Shown here in pieces: positions 44,255 to 54,662 of a DNA stretch of 64,000 bases (position 1 is its first letter; each line of letters opens with the position of its first letter). Under the pieces are notes generated by a model, which was not told where the DNA came from, made no database searches, and was given only the letters and a program-made list of their open reading frames with translations. The stretch lies in NCBI RefSeq assembly GCF_001422485.1, contig NZ_LMNF01000001.1, positions 1,709,057 through 1,773,056 on the forward strand. Reading direction: 5' to 3'. The translations under genes and the position numbers were made by a program. The stretch comes from Agreia sp. Leaf283. GTDB lineage: Bacteria > Actinomycetota > Actinomycetes > Actinomycetales > Microbacteriaceae.

Positions 44255-45244
44255 GTGCTTATTGCACAGCGCCCCACGCTCACCGAAGAAAACATCTCCG
44301 AATTCCGCTCGCGGTTCGTCATCGAGCCCCTGGAGCCCGGTTTCGGCTACACGCTCGGCAACTCGCTCCGCCGCACCCTGCTCTCGTCGATCCCCGGAGC
44401 CGCTGTCACCAGCATCCGTCTCGACGGAGTGCTGCACGAGTTCTCGACGATCCCCGGTGTGAAAGAAGATGTCACCGAGATCATCCTGAACATCAAGGGC
44501 CTCGTCGTCTCGAGCGAGCACGACGAGCCGATCACCGCCTACCTGCGCAAGCACGCGTCGGGCCAGGTCACGGCTGCCGACATCTCGGCTCCCGCCGGTG
44601 TCGAGATCCACAACCCCGACCTCGTGATCGCCACGCTCAACGAGAAGGCGAAGTTCGAGCTCGAGCTCATCATCGAGCGCGGTCGTGGATACGTCTCCGC
44701 CACCCAGAACCGCAGCGAGTTCTCCGAGGCCGGCCAGATTCCGGTCGACTCGATCTACTCGCCCGTTCTCAAGGTGACCTACCGCGTCGAGGCGACTCGT
44801 GCCGGTGAGCGCACCGACTTCGACCGCCTGGTCGTCGACGTCGAGACGAAGAACGCCATCACGCCGCGCGACGCCATCGCATCGGCCGGACGCACCCTGA
44901 CCGAGCTGTTCGGTCTGGCTCGCGAACTCAACACCGCCGCTGAGGGCATCGAGATCGGCCCCGCGCCGGTCGACGCCGTCCTCTCCAGCGAGCTCGCGGT
45001 TCCGATCGAAGACCTCGACCTGTCGGTTCGTTCGTACAACTGCCTCAAGCGTGAGGGAATCAACACGGTGAGCGAGCTCGTCGCCCTGAGCGAGACGCAG
45101 CTGATGAACATCCGCAACTTCGGCCAGAAGTCGGTAGACGAGGTCAAGGACAAGCTCGTGGAGCTTGGCCTGTCGCTGAAGGACACGGTTCCCGGATTCG
45201 ACGGAGCCCACTTCTACGGCGGCTACGACGACGAGAACATCTAG
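44255..45244 (+). CDS. rpoA: DNA-directed RNA polymerase subunit alpha
   Basis: A 329-residue subunit. The N-terminal dimerisation domain has [20 protein letters not shown] and [17 protein letters not shown]; the C-terminal domain has the helix-hairpin-helix region [20 protein letters not shown] and [19 protein letters not shown], which contacts UP elements and activators. GTG at 44255 with GAAAGGA at 44241-44247. rplQ follows after 56 bases. Confidence 0.98.
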   Translation: MLIAQRPTLTEENISEFRSRFVIEPLEPGFGYTLGNSLRRTLLSSIPGAAVTSIRLDGVLHEFSTIPGVKEDVTEIILNIKGLVVSSEHDEPITAYLRKHASGQVTAADISAPAGVEIHNPDLVIATLNEKAKFELELIIERGRGYVSATQNRSEFSEAGQIPVDSIYSPVLKVTYRVEATRAGERTDFDRLVVDVETKNAITPRDAIASAGRTLTELFGLARELNTAAEGIEIGPAPVDAVLSSELAVPIEDLDLSVRSYNCLKREGINTVSELVALSETQLMNIRNFGQKSVDEVKDKLVELGLSLKDTVPGFDGAHFYGGYDDENI

Positions 45245-45300
45245 TCGCTCGACGCGCTCCCACGAACCCCACACACCTGAACTGATTCTGGAGAAACACC

Positions 45301-45849
45301 ATGCCTAAGCCCACCAAGGGACCCCGTCTCGGTGGCGGACCGGCGCACGAGCGCCTGCTGCTCGCCAACCTGGCTGCCGCCCTCTTCACCCACAAGAGCA
45401 TCAAGACCACCGAGACCAAGGCCAAGCGCCTGCGTCCGGTCGCCGAGCGTCTGATCACGTTCGCCAAGCGCGGAGACCTGCACGCTCGTCGTCGCGTTCT
45501 CGGCGTCATCGGCGACAAGAGCGTCGTGCACGAGCTCTTCACCGAGATCGCTCCGCTCGTCGCAGAGCGCGAGGGCGGCTACACCCGCATCACGAAGCTC
45601 GGCTTCCGCAAGGGCGACAACGCCTCGATGGTTCAGATCGAGCTCGTTCTCGAGCCCGTCGTGAAGACGCCGTCGAAGTCGAAGTCCAAGAAGGTCGCCG
45701 ACGCTCCCGTCGCGGCTCCCGTCGAAGACGTGCCGGTCGAGCAGACCGAGACCGTCGAAGAGAGCGCGCCCGTCGAAGACGAGGTCGTCACCGACTCCGC
45801 CGCCGAGGTCGAGGCCGACGCTGCCGACAAGGCCGACGACGCCAAGTAG
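45301..45849 (+). CDS. rplQ: 50S ribosomal protein L17 with acidic C-terminal extension
   Basis: A 182-residue protein. The L17 core (residues 1-120) has [40 protein letters not shown] and the [20 protein letters not shown] end. Residues after about 125 form a Lys-rich link ([13 protein letters not shown]) and then a very acidic Glu/Asp/Ala/Val tail (about 45 residues). The usual L17 is 115-130. ATG with GGAGAAA upstream. A terminator follows 15 bases after the stop. Confidence 0.97.
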   Translation: MPKPTKGPRLGGGPAHERLLLANLAAALFTHKSIKTTETKAKRLRPVAERLITFAKRGDLHARRRVLGVIGDKSVVHELFTEIAPLVAEREGGYTRITKLGFRKGDNASMVQIELVLEPVVKTPSKSKSKKVADAPVAAPVEDVPVEQTETVEESAPVEDEVVTDSAAEVEADAADKADDAK

Positions 45850-45864
45850 TCAGCACCACCTGCG

Positions 45865-45900
45865 AACGCCCCGCCATCCACTCGGATGACGGGGCGTTCT
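45865..45900 (+). terminator. Terminator after rplQ
   Basis: AACGCCCCGCCATCC (45865-45879), ACTC loop and GGATGACGGGGCGTT (45884-45898), 15 bp with one mismatch, followed by TTCTCTCGTTCT. It ends the alpha operon; truA begins just downstream. Confidence 0.75.
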
Positions 45901-45942
45901 CTCGTTCTATGCTCGTTGACGATGACCGACCGGAGAAGTGAC

Positions 45943-46788
45943 ATGACGCTCGTACCGAGTGCCGACGAGCTCGTTCGCGTGCGCCTGGGCATCGCCTACG
46001 ACGGCACGGGCTTCTCCGGCTGGGCGAAGCAGCCCGCGCTCCGCACCGTGCAGGGGGTGCTCGAAGAGGCTCTCGACACCATCTATCACCGCCACGGCCC
46101 CGCGCCCATGCTGGTGGTCGCCGGTCGAACGGATGCCGGGGTGCACGCGACCGGGCAGGTCGCCCACCTGGAACTGGCGCCGGCCCAGGCCGCGCGGGTG
46201 GCGCCGGAGGCCCTGGCCCGGCGTGTCAACGGCGTGCTCGGTTCGACATCGGATGTCGTGCTGACGTCGAGCGAGCGGGCCGCCGAGAGCTTCGACGCGC
46301 GGTTCTCCGCCACGTGGCGGCGTTACGAGTATCGCCTCGCCGATGCGTCCACCGAGCGCAATCCGCTGGAGCGCACCTTCACGGCCGCCTACACCGGATC
46401 TCTCGATGTCGACCTGATGCACGAGGCCGCGCAGAGCCTGCTCGGGCTGCGCGACTTCGCCTCGTTCTGCAAGCCGCGGGAGGGCGCGACGACCATCCGG
46501 TCGCTTCAGTCCTTCACCTGGCAGCGCGACGACGAGGGCGTTCTGGTATCGAAGCTCCAGGCCGACGCGTTCTGCCACAGCATGGTGCGGGCGCTGGTCG
46601 GCGCCTGCGTCGCCGTGGGGGAGGGGCGATTCGACACGAGAGGACTCGTATCGCTGAGCGAGGCGCTCGAGCGCACGAGTGCCTTCAAGGTCATGCCGGC
46701 GCGCGGCCTGATACTGCGCGAGGTGGGCTACCCCGAGGCATCCGGTCTCGCCGCCCGCGCCCTGCAGACCCGCGCGAAACGCACCTGA
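45943..46788 (+). CDS. truA: tRNA pseudouridine synthase A
   Basis: A 281-residue enzyme making pseudouridine 38-40 in tRNA anticodon arms. The catalytic Asp is in LVVAGRTDAGVHATGQVAH; RLGIAYDGTGFSGWAKQ and FSATWRRYEYRLAD are conserved, as is FCHSMVRALVGACVAVGEG. Start chosen at ATG 45943 because GGAG at 45932-45935 is well spaced. ATG 45922, 7 codons upstream, follows TATGCT by 8 bases and could be a leaderless start. An earlier ATG at 45886 is inside the rplQ terminator and was rejected. Confidence 0.95.
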   Translation: MTLVPSADELVRVRLGIAYDGTGFSGWAKQPALRTVQGVLEEALDTIYHRHGPAPMLVVAGRTDAGVHATGQVAHLELAPAQAARVAPEALARRVNGVLGSTSDVVLTSSERAAESFDARFSATWRRYEYRLADASTERNPLERTFTAAYTGSLDVDLMHEAAQSLLGLRDFASFCKPREGATTIRSLQSFTWQRDDEGVLVSKLQADAFCHSMVRALVGACVAVGEGRFDTRGLVSLSEALERTSAFKVMPARGLILREVGYPEASGLAARALQTRAKRT

Positions 46789-46889
46789 CGCGCGCCCCGC
46801 AGTCGCGGTGAGGCCGCAAATAGGCTAGTCTCGATTCTTGGTGTCCACGCAGCTTCGTGTGGCGCCCGAACTTGAGCCCTCCACGGGCC

Positions 46890-46941
46890 GTGTTCCCAGG
46901 CTTCTTGTCTGTGGCCGATCATGTATCGGCCGAAGGAACAC
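46890..46941 (+). promoter_or_regulatory. Nested hairpin in the rplM leader
   Basis: Outer GTGTTCC/GGAACAC (46890-46896 with 46935-46941) and inner GGCCGAT/ATCGGCC (46913-46919 with 46925-46931, CATGT loop), with a 16-base bulge on the 5' side and 3 bases on the 3' side. Both stems are perfect. Possible ribosomal-protein leader. Confidence 0.5.
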
Positions 46942-46997
46942 GCCACCGGAGTGGGATTTCACGGACTCCTCATTTCGACAAAGAAAGCAGTAATACT

Positions 46998-47444
46998 GTG
47001 ACGCGCACTTATTCCCCCAAGATCAGCGAGGTCACCCGTAACTGGGTCATCATCGACGCCGAAGACGTTGTCCTCGGCCGCCTCGCCAGCCACGCCGCGG
47101 TCATCCTCCGCGGCAAGAACAAGGCCACCTTCACCCCCCACATGGACATGGGTGACTTCGTCATCATCATCAACGCCGAGAAGGTTGCCCTCACGGGTAA
47201 GAAGCTCGCGCAGAAGCTGGCCTACCGCCACTCGGGCTACCCGGGCGGACTGTCCTCGACGACGTACGCCGAGCTCCTCGAGAAGAACCCGACTCGTGCC
47301 ATCGAGAAGGCCGTTCGCGGAATGCTCCCGAAGAACTCGATCGGTCGCGCCCAGCTGACGAAGCTCAAGGTGTACACCGGCTCCGAGCACCCTCACGCTG
47401 CCCAGCAGCCGACGCCGTACACCCTCGACCAGGTCGCCCAGTAG
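46998..47444 (+). CDS. rplM: 50S ribosomal protein L13
   Basis: A 148-residue early-assembly protein. [40 protein letters not shown] and [18 protein letters not shown] are diagnostic. GTG at 46998 (TRTYSPK) is preceded by GAAAGCAG. The 209-base gap upstream holds the nested hairpin at 46890-46941. rpsI follows after 50 bases. Confidence 0.97.
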   Translation: MTRTYSPKISEVTRNWVIIDAEDVVLGRLASHAAVILRGKNKATFTPHMDMGDFVIIINAEKVALTGKKLAQKLAYRHSGYPGGLSSTTYAELLEKNPTRAIEKAVRGMLPKNSIGRAQLTKLKVYTGSEHPHAAQQPTPYTLDQVAQ

Positions 47445-47494
47445 CGACCGGCCCAGACACTTCTTCTAAGACAAGCTAAGGATTCGTAACCATC

Positions 47495-47995
47495 GTGGCG
47501 AAGATCGCAGACCAGATTGACGTTGCTTCCACCGAGGAGCAGCAGAGCTATTCCACCGAGACGCCCGCCGAGGCCGCCGCACAGGCAGCCCCGCGCCCCG
47601 CGCTCACCGTTTCAGGAGCGGCCGTCGGCCGTCGCAAGCAGGCCATCGCCCGCGTGCGCCTCGTTCCGGGTGCCGGCACCATCACGGTCAACAGCCGTGA
47701 GTTCGCCGACTTCTTCCCGAACAAGCTTCACCAGCAGCTCATCACCGACCCCTTCAAGGTGCTCGACCTGCTCGGCAGCTATGACGTCGTCGCCAAGATC
47801 TCCGGTGGCGGCCCCTCGGGCCAGGCCGGAGCGCTTCGCCTCGGCATCGCCCGCGCGCTGAACGAGATCGACGAAGAGAACAACCGCGCCACGCTGAAGA
47901 AGGCGGGCTTCCTCAGCCGCGACGCACGCGTCAAGGAGCGCAAGAAGGCCGGTCTCAAGAAGGCCCGCAAGGCTCCTCAGTTCTCCAAGCGCTAA
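47495..47995 (+). CDS. rpsI: 30S ribosomal protein S9
   Basis: A 166-residue protein whose C-terminal tail touches P-site tRNA. The core has [40 protein letters not shown] and the basic end [20 protein letters not shown] with the terminal Lys-Arg. The first 45 residues (Glu/Gln/Ala/Pro-rich) extend beyond the usual 130-residue protein. GTG start with AAGGA about 13 bases upstream. Confidence 0.96.
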   Translation: MAKIADQIDVASTEEQQSYSTETPAEAAAQAAPRPALTVSGAAVGRRKQAIARVRLVPGAGTITVNSREFADFFPNKLHQQLITDPFKVLDLLGSYDVVAKISGGGPSGQAGALRLGIARALNEIDEENNRATLKKAGFLSRDARVKERKKAGLKKARKAPQFSKR

Positions 47996-48036
47996 TCGCA
48001 GTCGTTCGTCGACTGCTTTAGAACTCAGCAACACAC

Positions 48037-49401
48037 ATGCCTCCCCGTCTGTTCGGCACGGATGGCGTTCGCGGACTCGCGAACGCCGATCTCACCGCCG
48101 ACCTCGCACTCTCCCTCGCCCAGGCCACCGCTGTGGTCCTCGGCCAGGGGCGCAGTGCGGCCGCTCGCGCGGCGACGGGGAGGCGTCCTGTTGCGGTGGT
48201 CGCACGCGATCCTCGGATCTCGGGCGAGTTCATCACCGCGGCAGTGGCCGCCGGGCTCGCCAGCTCCGGCGTCGACGTGCTCGACGCGGGAGTGATCCCC
48301 ACCCCGGCCATCGCATTCCTCATCGCCGACATCGACGCCGACTTCGGCTTCATGATCTCGGCGTCGCACAACCCCGCTCCCGATAACGGCATCAAGATCT
48401 TCGCCCGCGGCGGCACCAAGCTGCCCGACGAGGTCGAAGATCGCATCGAAGCCGCCATGTCGGGCCCCAAGAAGGCGCCCACGGGCAAAGACGTCGGCCG
48501 CATCCGGCGCTTCGCCGATGCCGAAGACCGCTACGTCATCCACCTCCTCGCCAGCCTCCCGCACAGGCTCGACGGCCTGCACGTGGTGCTCGACTGCGCC
48601 AACGGCGCGGCAGCCGGGGTCTCGCCGCAGGTGTTCACGGATGCCGGGGCGCGCGTCACCGTGATCGGTGACGATCCAGACGGCCTCAACATCAACGACG
48701 GCGTGGGCTCGACCCACCTCGACAAGCTCGCCGAAGCAGTGCTGCTTCACGGGGCCGACGTCGGAATCGCCCATGACGGCGACGCCGACCGCTGCCTCGC
48801 CGTCGACCGCGACGGCACCATCGTCGACGGCGACCAGATCATGGCGATCCTCGCGATCGGCATGAACGAGCGGGGGGCCCTGCGCGACAGCACCCTCGTC
48901 GCCACGGTCATGAGCAACCTCGGCCTTCTCGTCGCGATGAAGCACAACGGCATCCGGGTTCTTCAGACGAGCGTCGGCGATCGCTACGTGCTCGAAGAGA
49001 TGAACGCCCACAACTATTCGCTGGGCGGCGAGCAGTCCGGCCACGTGATCATGAGCGACTTCGGCACCACGGGTGACGGCATTCTCACCGGCCTCCACCT
49101 CGTCGCCGAGATGGCCTGGCGTGGCAAGACGCTGGCCGAGCTGGCGAGCGTCATGACGGTGTACCCGCAGATCATGGTCAACGTGAAGAACGTCGACCAC
49201 CACGCCGTGCACACCGACGAGGTGCTCGCCGAGGCCGTGCGCACCGCAGAAGCCGAACTCGGCGACACCGGACGCGTGCTGCTGCGCAAGTCGGGCACAG
49301 AGCCCCTCGTGCGCGTGATGGTCGAAGCCGCCGACCAGGTCACCGCCGACCGCATCGCCCACAGCCTGGCCGACGTCGTTCGCGAGCGTCTCGGTCTCTG
49401 A
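48037..49401 (+). CDS. glmM: Phosphoglucosamine mutase
   Basis: A 454-residue enzyme converting glucosamine-6-phosphate to glucosamine-1-phosphate for peptidoglycan. [17 protein letters not shown] begins it; the phosphoserine loop is [14 protein letters not shown] with S110; the metal loop is [10 protein letters not shown]; the sugar loop GGEQSGHVI; and the phosphate-binding end [17 protein letters not shown]. It follows rpsI after 41 bases. Its partner glmS lies 3 kb downstream. Confidence 0.97.
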   Translation: MPPRLFGTDGVRGLANADLTADLALSLAQATAVVLGQGRSAAARAATGRRPVAVVARDPRISGEFITAAVAAGLASSGVDVLDAGVIPTPAIAFLIADIDADFGFMISASHNPAPDNGIKIFARGGTKLPDEVEDRIEAAMSGPKKAPTGKDVGRIRRFADAEDRYVIHLLASLPHRLDGLHVVLDCANGAAAGVSPQVFTDAGARVTVIGDDPDGLNINDGVGSTHLDKLAEAVLLHGADVGIAHDGDADRCLAVDRDGTIVDGDQIMAILAIGMNERGALRDSTLVATVMSNLGLLVAMKHNGIRVLQTSVGDRYVLEEMNAHNYSLGGEQSGHVIMSDFGTTGDGILTGLHLVAEMAWRGKTLAELASVMTVYPQIMVNVKNVDHHAVHTDEVLAEAVRTAEAELGDTGRVLLRKSGTEPLVRVMVEAADQVTADRIAHSLADVVRERLGL

Positions 49402-49426
49402 CCCGCCGCTGAGAGGGCGCCCGGCG

Positions 49427-49432
49427 TAGCCT
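49427..49432 (+). promoter_or_regulatory. -10 box for a probable leaderless SDR transcript
   Basis: TAGCCT, 7 bases before the ATG at 49440. No clear -35. The spacing puts the transcription start on the start codon. Confidence 0.35.
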
Positions 49433-49439
49433 TGGCGGC

Positions 49440-50294
49440 ATGCACACGTCTGCCGAACGCACATCGTCGTTGCCCTTGGCCGGTCGCACGGCTCTCGTCA
49501 CAGGGGTGTCGCGTCGCCGGGGCATCGGACTCGGCGTGACCCGACGGCTGGCCGAACTCGGGGCGAGCGTCTTCGTGCAGCACTTCTCTCCCCACGATGC
49601 CGACCAGCCGTGGGGCGCAGACGACATCGACTCCGTTCGCGCCGCAGTGCGTTCGGCGCTGACACCGGGTGCGGACTTCGGTGACTGGGGCCTCGACCTC
49701 GCGGAGCCCACGGCCCCCCGCCGCCTCATCGATGCAGCGGTCGACGCATTCGGCAGGCTCGACATCCTGATCTGCAATCACGCGCGCAGCGGCGGAGACG
49801 GCTCCATCTTCGACATGACGCCCGAGGGCCTCGACGCCCACTGGTCGGTCAACGCGCGCTCGACGCTGCTGCTGACCCGTCACTTCGCCGACCAGTTCGC
49901 CCCGGACTCGTTCGGTCCGATCGACGAGGGCGCGACGGGCCGGGTGATCTGGATGACCTCCGGGCAGCACGAGGGTCCGATGCCGGGGGAGGTGGCCTAC
50001 GCCACGAGCAAGGCGGCTCTTGCGGGCATCACGCCGACGGTCGCCGCCGAGCTCCTGACCCGGGGGATCCTGCTGAACACGGTCAACCCGGGCCCGGTGA
50101 ACACGGGATATCTCGACGACGTGCCCACCGACAGATCGGCCGAGGTCAAAGAGGGGGTGCTGCGTTCGATGCCGTTCGGTCGCTTCGGGCTGCCCAGCGA
50201 CCCCGCCCGCCTGATCGCGTGGCTCGTCTCAGACGAGGGCCGGTGGATGGTCGGCCAGGTGCTCACGAGCGACGGCGGCTTCTCGCTGAGGTGA
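49440..50294 (+). CDS. Short-chain dehydrogenase/reductase, FabG-like
   Basis: A 284-residue SDR. The cofactor loop is VTGVSRRRGIGLGVTRRLAE, a variant of TGxxxGxG with extra arginines, suggesting NADP(H). ICNHARSG is the NAG-like motif. The catalytic residues are Ser in WMTSGQH and Tyr/Lys in GEVAYATSKAAL; VNPGPVNTGYLDDV and GQVLTSDGGFSLR end the fold. The substrate is unknown. It stands alone between glmM and the convergent coaA; no ribosome site precedes it, in line with a leaderless message. Confidence 0.9.
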   Translation: MHTSAERTSSLPLAGRTALVTGVSRRRGIGLGVTRRLAELGASVFVQHFSPHDADQPWGADDIDSVRAAVRSALTPGADFGDWGLDLAEPTAPRRLIDAAVDAFGRLDILICNHARSGGDGSIFDMTPEGLDAHWSVNARSTLLLTRHFADQFAPDSFGPIDEGATGRVIWMTSGQHEGPMPGEVAYATSKAALAGITPTVAAELLTRGILLNTVNPGPVNTGYLDDVPTDRSAEVKEGVLRSMPFGRFGLPSDPARLIAWLVSDEGRWMVGQVLTSDGGFSLR

Positions 50295-50331
50295 GAGGCC
50301 GAGCCGCTGAGACGCTGAGGCGCGCACGCGC

Positions 50332-51288
50332 TCAGATCTTGCGCAGCAGCACCCTGTCGACAGCATGGGTCGACGATTTGCGCAGCACCAGCGTCGCGCG
50401 CGATTTGGTGGGCTGGATGTTCTCGACCAGGTTGGGCTCGTTGATCGAGCGCCAGATCTCGGCGGCCGTCGAGCGCGCGTCGTCGTCGCTCAGCTGCGCG
50501 TAGCGGTGGAAGAACGAATTCGGGTTCGCGAACGCTCCGCGCTTGAGGGCCAGGAAGCGATCGACGTACCAGCTCGCGATATCGCTCGTGCGGGCATCCA
50601 CATAGATCGAGAAGTCGAACAGGTCGCTCACGGCGAGGCCCTGGCCCGGCAGGGGAGGCTGCAGCACGTTGAGTCCCTCGACGATCAGGATGTCGGGCTG
50701 CCGCACGACGATCTGCGCCTCGGGCACGATGTCGTAGGCGAGGTGCGAGTAGAACGGGGCGCGCACCTCGGGCACGCCGCTCTTGACCGCGCTGATGAAC
50801 CGGAGCAGGGCGCGCCGGTCGTACGACTCGGGAAAGCCCTTGCGGTGCATGATGCCGCGACGCGTCAACTCGGCGTTGGGATAGAGGAAGCCGTCGGTGG
50901 CGACGAGTTCGACCCGGGGCGTGTCCGACCAGCGGGCCAGGAGTTCTCGAAGCAGGCGTGCGATCGTCGACTTGCCGACGGCGACGGAGCCGGCCACGCC
51001 GATGACGAACGGCGTCGCCGTCTGCCGGTCGCCGAGATAGTCGCTGGTGGATGCGTGCAGTCGCTTCGCCCCGGCCGCGTACAGGTTGAGCAGACGGCTG
51101 AGAGGCAGGTAGACCTCTGCCACCTCGGTCATGTCGAGTGGTTCGCCGAGCCCGCGCAGCTGAACGATCTCCGTCTCGGACAGAGGCTGGGGCGTCGAGG
51201 GGGCGAGGGCGGCCCAGTCGCCACGGTCGATCTCGCGGAAGGGCGTCGGGTGGCCCGTGGAATGGGGTGCGTGCCCGATGTCAGCCAT
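50332..51288 (-). CDS. coaA: Pantothenate kinase, type I
   Basis: A 318-residue enzyme for the first step of coenzyme A synthesis. The P-loop is [49 protein letters not shown] and the NVLQPPLPG loop are conserved, as is the FHRYAQLS region. Start ATG at 51288 (complement), GGTGG weakly upstream. It is divergent from glmS with 48 bases between the starts, so the promoters overlap. Confidence 0.96.
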   Translation of the reverse strand: MADIGHAPHSTGHPTPFREIDRGDWAALAPSTPQPLSETEIVQLRGLGEPLDMTEVAEVYLPLSRLLNLYAAGAKRLHASTSDYLGDRQTATPFVIGVAGSVAVGKSTIARLLRELLARWSDTPRVELVATDGFLYPNAELTRRGIMHRKGFPESYDRRALLRFISAVKSGVPEVRAPFYSHLAYDIVPEAQIVVRQPDILIVEGLNVLQPPLPGQGLAVSDLFDFSIYVDARTSDIASWYVDRFLALKRGAFANPNSFFHRYAQLSDDDARSTAAEIWRSINEPNLVENIQPTKSRATLVLRKSSTHAVDRVLLRKI

Positions 51289-51324
51289 AGACCACCCATT
51301 GTGCCCCACGCTCCGGGCAGGCCG

Positions 51325-51330
51325 TAAACT
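51325..51330 (+). promoter_or_regulatory. -10 box for a probable leaderless glmS transcript
   Basis: TAAACT, 6 bases before the glmS ATG at 51337. TTGTGC lies 20 bases upstream, too far for a normal -35. The short 5' end leaves no room for a glmS riboswitch. Confidence 0.4.
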
Positions 51331-51336
51331 CGAGGG

Positions 51337-53187
51337 ATGTGTGGAATCGTAGGTTATGTCGGTAACAACTCCAGTCTCGATGTTCTGATGGGCGGATTGG
51401 GCCGCCTCGAGTACCGGGGATACGACTCCGCGGGCGTGGCGATCATCACCGAGGACGGTGACCTCGTGACCCGCAAGCGCGCCGGCAAGCTGGCCGTCCT
51501 CGCCGCCGACCTGGAGGCATCCGCTCTCACCGACGGGCGCACGGGCATCGGCCACACCCGGTGGGCGACGCACGGCGGCCCCACTGACGTGAATGCGCAT
51601 CCGCACCTCAGTGCCGACGGCCGCATCGCCCTGATCCACAACGGCATCATCGAGAACTTCGCCGTTCTGCGCGACGAGCTGCTCGCCGACGGCTACACCT
51701 TCGAGAGCGAAACCGACACCGAGGTCGCCGCCAAGCTGCTGGGCCGCGAGTACCTCGAGGGCGAGGGCGGTCTCTCCGCAGCGCTCGGCCGTGTCGTCGC
51801 CCGCCTCGAGGGAGCCTTCACCCTGCTCGCACTGCACCAGGACGAGCCGGGCGTCGTCGTCGGCGCCCGTCGCAACTCGCCCCTCGTCATCGGCCTCGGA
51901 GACGGCGAGAACTTCCTCGGCTCCGACGTCGCCGCCTTCATCGAGCACACGCGGCGCGCCATGGAGATCGGCCAGGACCAGATCGTCACGATCACTCCCG
52001 ATTCCGTCTCGGTCACCGACTTCGCCGGCAACGGCGTGGAGGCCCACGAGTACGAGGTGTCGTGGGACGCCTCGGCCGTCGAGAAGGGCGGCTGGTCGAG
52101 CTTCATGGCGAAGGAGATCAGCGAGCAGCCCGAGGCCGTCTCGAACACCCTTCTGGGTCGCATCCACAACGACCACGTCGTGCTGGGCGAGCTCGAGGGC
52201 ATCGACTCGCTGCTCACCTCGATCGACCGCATCGTGATCCTGGGCTGCGGCACCGCCGCCTATTCGGCGATGCTCGGCAAGTACGCCATCGAGAAGTGGG
52301 CCCGCATCCCCGTGGAGGTGGAGCTCTCGCACGAGTTCCGCTACCGCGACCCTGTGGTCAACGAGGGCACCCTCGTCATCTCGATCAGCCAGTCCGGCGA
52401 GACCATGGACACTCTGGTCGCCGTTCAGGAGGCCAAGGCCAAGGGCGCTCGCACCCTGTCTATCTGCAACACCCAGGGCGCCACGATTCCGCGCGAGTCC
52501 GACGCCGTCATCTACACGCACGCGGGCCCCGAGGTCGCGGTCGCCTCGACCAAGGCCTTCATCGCGCAGATCACCGCGCTCTACCTCTTCGGCCTGCACC
52601 TCGCGCGAGTGCGGCAGAGCATCGACGACGAGACGATCGCGAGCTCGATCGTCGAGCTCCAGGGCATTCCCGACAAGATCCGCTGGGTGCTCGAGCAGCA
52701 CGGCGACATCACCGAGCTCGCGAACTGGATGAGCGACTCGCGCGCCGTGCTGTTCCTCGGGCGCCACGTCGGTTTCCCTGTCGCCCTCGAGGGCGCGCTG
52801 AAGCTCAAGGAGCTCGCCTACATCCACGCCGAGGGGTTCGCGGCCGGCGAGCTGAAGCACGGACCGATCGCGCTGATCGAGCCGGGCCAGCCCGTGTTCG
52901 TCGTGGTGCCGAGCCCTCGTCACCCCAACTCGCTGCACGCCAAGGTCGTGTCGAACATCCAGGAGATCAAGGCCCGGGGTGCCAAGGTGCTGGTGATCGC
53001 AGAAGAGGGCGACGTGGCCGTGCTGCCGTACGCGTCCGAGGTCTTCCGCATCCCGCTCGCCGGTCCGTTGTTCGAGCCGCTCCTGGCCGTCATCCCGTTG
53101 CAGATCTTCGCCATGGAGCTGGCGACGGCCAAGGGGCTCGACGTCGACCAGCCGCGCAACCTGGCCAAGTCCGTCACCGTCGAGTAG
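51337..53187 (+). CDS. glmS: Glutamine-fructose-6-phosphate aminotransferase
   Basis: A 616-residue enzyme making glucosamine-6-phosphate. The N-terminal nucleophile is Cys2 (MCGIVGYVG); [19 protein letters not shown] is the glutaminase loop. Two SIS domains follow, with [37 protein letters not shown] (here [13 protein letters not shown]) and the end [12 protein letters not shown]. Length is normal. It feeds GlmM. acpS starts 9 bases after its stop. Confidence 0.97.
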   Translation: MCGIVGYVGNNSSLDVLMGGLGRLEYRGYDSAGVAIITEDGDLVTRKRAGKLAVLAADLEASALTDGRTGIGHTRWATHGGPTDVNAHPHLSADGRIALIHNGIIENFAVLRDELLADGYTFESETDTEVAAKLLGREYLEGEGGLSAALGRVVARLEGAFTLLALHQDEPGVVVGARRNSPLVIGLGDGENFLGSDVAAFIEHTRRAMEIGQDQIVTITPDSVSVTDFAGNGVEAHEYEVSWDASAVEKGGWSSFMAKEISEQPEAVSNTLLGRIHNDHVVLGELEGIDSLLTSIDRIVILGCGTAAYSAMLGKYAIEKWARIPVEVELSHEFRYRDPVVNEGTLVISISQSGETMDTLVAVQEAKAKGARTLSICNTQGATIPRESDAVIYTHAGPEVAVASTKAFIAQITALYLFGLHLARVRQSIDDETIASSIVELQGIPDKIRWVLEQHGDITELANWMSDSRAVLFLGRHVGFPVALEGALKLKELAYIHAEGFAAGELKHGPIALIEPGQPVFVVVPSPRHPNSLHAKVVSNIQEIKARGAKVLVIAEEGDVAVLPYASEVFRIPLAGPLFEPLLAVIPLQIFAMELATAKGLDVDQPRNLAKSVTVE

Positions 53188-53196
53188 GACGGGGCG

Positions 53197-53553
53197 GTGA
53201 TCGTCGGCATCGGCGTCGACCTCGTCGACGTGCCCCGGTTCGTGCGGTCGATCGACCGCACGCCGGGTCTCGTCGAGCGCCTGTTCGCTGAGGGCGAACG
53301 CCGGCGCTCGCCTCGGTCGCTCGCCGCCCGGTTCGCCGCGAAGGAGGCGCTTATCAAGGCGCTCGGAGACTCCTCGGGATTCCGCTGGCACGACATGGAG
53401 GTCGTCACCGACGACGACGGAAAGCCGTCGTTCCTGCTCGGCGGGCAGGTCGCAGAGACCGCGCGCGCTCGCGGTGTGGGGGCGATCCACCTCTCGCTCA
53501 GCCACGACGGCGACTCCGCGTTCGCCTTCGTCGTCGCGGAGCGCACGCCGTGA
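53197..53553 (+). CDS. acpS: Holo-[acyl-carrier-protein] synthase
   Basis: A 118-residue enzyme that attaches phosphopantetheine to [22 protein letters not shown] carries the Mg-binding Asp, and [16 protein letters not shown] carries the Glu/Lys motif. The end has [21 protein letters not shown] at 53197 with GGGGCG nearby. The stop overlaps the first alanine racemase-like gene (GTGA). It lies next to coaA-glmS, linking coenzyme A and wall precursors by position only. Confidence 0.95.
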   Translation: MIVGIGVDLVDVPRFVRSIDRTPGLVERLFAEGERRRSPRSLAARFAAKEALIKALGDSSGFRWHDMEVVTDDDGKPSFLLGGQVAETARARGVGAIHLSLSHDGDSAFAFVVAERTP

Positions 53554-54662
53554 CCGTCGCAGACGGCGCGGCCCGCATTGCCCCGGAATCGGTGGCCATC
53601 GTCGACCTCGCGGCTGTCGCCCGGAACGTCTCCCGGTTCGTCTTGCTCGCAGACGGAGCCCAGGTCATGGTCGTGGTCAAGGCGAACGGCTACGGCCACG
53701 GTGCGGTCGAGGTGGCCCGTGCGGCCATCCAGGGCGGAGCCTCCTGGCTCGGCGTCGCCGATCTCGCCGAGGCGTTCGAGCTCCGCGATGCCCACATCGA
53801 CGCGCCCTTGCTCGCGTGGCTGCACGAGTCGCACGAGAACTTCACGGCGGCGCTCGAGGCCGGCATCGACATCGGCGTGAGCGACCTCGACCAGCTCGAG
53901 TCCGTCGTCCGTGCGCAGCACGCCGTCGGCGCGGGTCCGGCCTCCGTTCACCTCAAGCTCGACACAGGGCTTGGCCGGAACGGCGCCGACGAGCCGAACT
54001 GGGCTGCTCTCTTCGACGAGGCGCGTCGGCTCGAGCTCACCGGGGTGCTGCGCGTGCGCGGCATCTTCAGCCACCTCGCGAACGCGGACGACGCGGAGGA
54101 CGCCCTGCAGCTCGAGCGGCTCCACCGGGGCATCGAGGGCGCGCGGCGCGCGGGCCTTCAGCCGCAGCTTCGGCATCTGGCGTCGACGGCCGCGGCTCTT
54201 CGCCTGCCACCCATGCGACTCGACCTGGTGCGCATCGGCATCGGAGCCTACGGGCTCTCCCCGTTCGACGGCGGCGGCTCCGCCGAACTCGGGCTGCAGC
54301 CGGCCATGACGCTGCGCAGCACCGTCGTCGCCGTGGCTCCGTCGTCCGACGCGGATTTCGCAGCGCACTCGGGCATCGTGCCCCTGGGCTACGGCGACGG
54401 GATACCCCCGCAGGCCGCAGGCCGCATCCATGTCACCGGCGACGCCGGCCCGCTGCTCGTGACCCGAATCGAATCCGACCACCTCGTCGTCGAACCCGTG
54501 TCGCCGGGCAACGACGTGGTGCGAGGAGACGCCGTGACTCTGTTCGGCGACCCTTCCGAGGGGGTCACGGCCGTCGACGACTGGGCCAGGGCCGCCGACA
54601 CCATCAACTACGAGATCGTCACCCGCCTCGGCGACCGCGTGGCGAGGGAGTACGTCTCATGA
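53550..54662 (+). CDS. Alanine racemase homologue A: PLP-lysine subunit lacking the catalytic tyrosine
   Basis: A 370-residue fold-type III PLP protein. The barrel is complete: K44 and Y48 in [14 protein letters not shown] (PLP lysine, phosphate contact), K136/R143 in [14 protein letters not shown]175 in FSHLANAD, S212 in ASTAAAL and R228 in RIGIGAYGL. In the C-terminal domain the GxxVSYGxxY motif with the second catalytic base is replaced ([10 protein letters not shown]; no Tyr) and the MDQ motif reads SDH (IESDHLVV). Thus one of the two acid-base residues is missing. GTG overlaps acpS; the stop overlaps homologue B (ATGA). Confidence 0.92.
   Translation: MTVADGAARIAPESVAIVDLAAVARNVSRFVLLADGAQVMVVVKANGYGHGAVEVARAAIQGGASWLGVADLAEAFELRDAHIDAPLLAWLHESHENFTAALEAGIDIGVSDLDQLESVVRAQHAVGAGPASVHLKLDTGLGRNGADEPNWAALFDEARRLELTGVLRVRGIFSHLANADDAEDALQLERLHRGIEGARRAGLQPQLRHLASTAAALRLPPMRLDLVRIGIGAYGLSPFDGGGSAELGLQPAMTLRSTVVAVAPSSDADFAAHSGIVPLGYGDGIPPQAAGRIHVTGDAGPLLVTRIESDHLVVEPVSPGNDVVRGDAVTLFGDPSEGVTAVDDWARAADTINYEIVTRLGDRVAREYVS

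Noticed and set aside
45886..45942. Upstream ATG at 45886 as the truA start
   Set aside because: It lies inside the rplQ terminator and encodes residues not expected in TruA.
46821..46831. TAGGCT/TAGTCT as rplM promoter
   Set aside because: No acceptable -35 hexamer at 16-19 bases upstream, so not listed as a feature.
51300..51336. glmS ribozyme/riboswitch
   Set aside because: The -10 box lies 6 bases before the start codon and coaA is divergent at 51288, so there is no room for the ribozyme.
50332..53505. 1057-codon minus-strand open frame over glmS and coaA
   Set aside because: Only the part up to 51288 is the real coaA; the rest is antisense to glmS and acpS.
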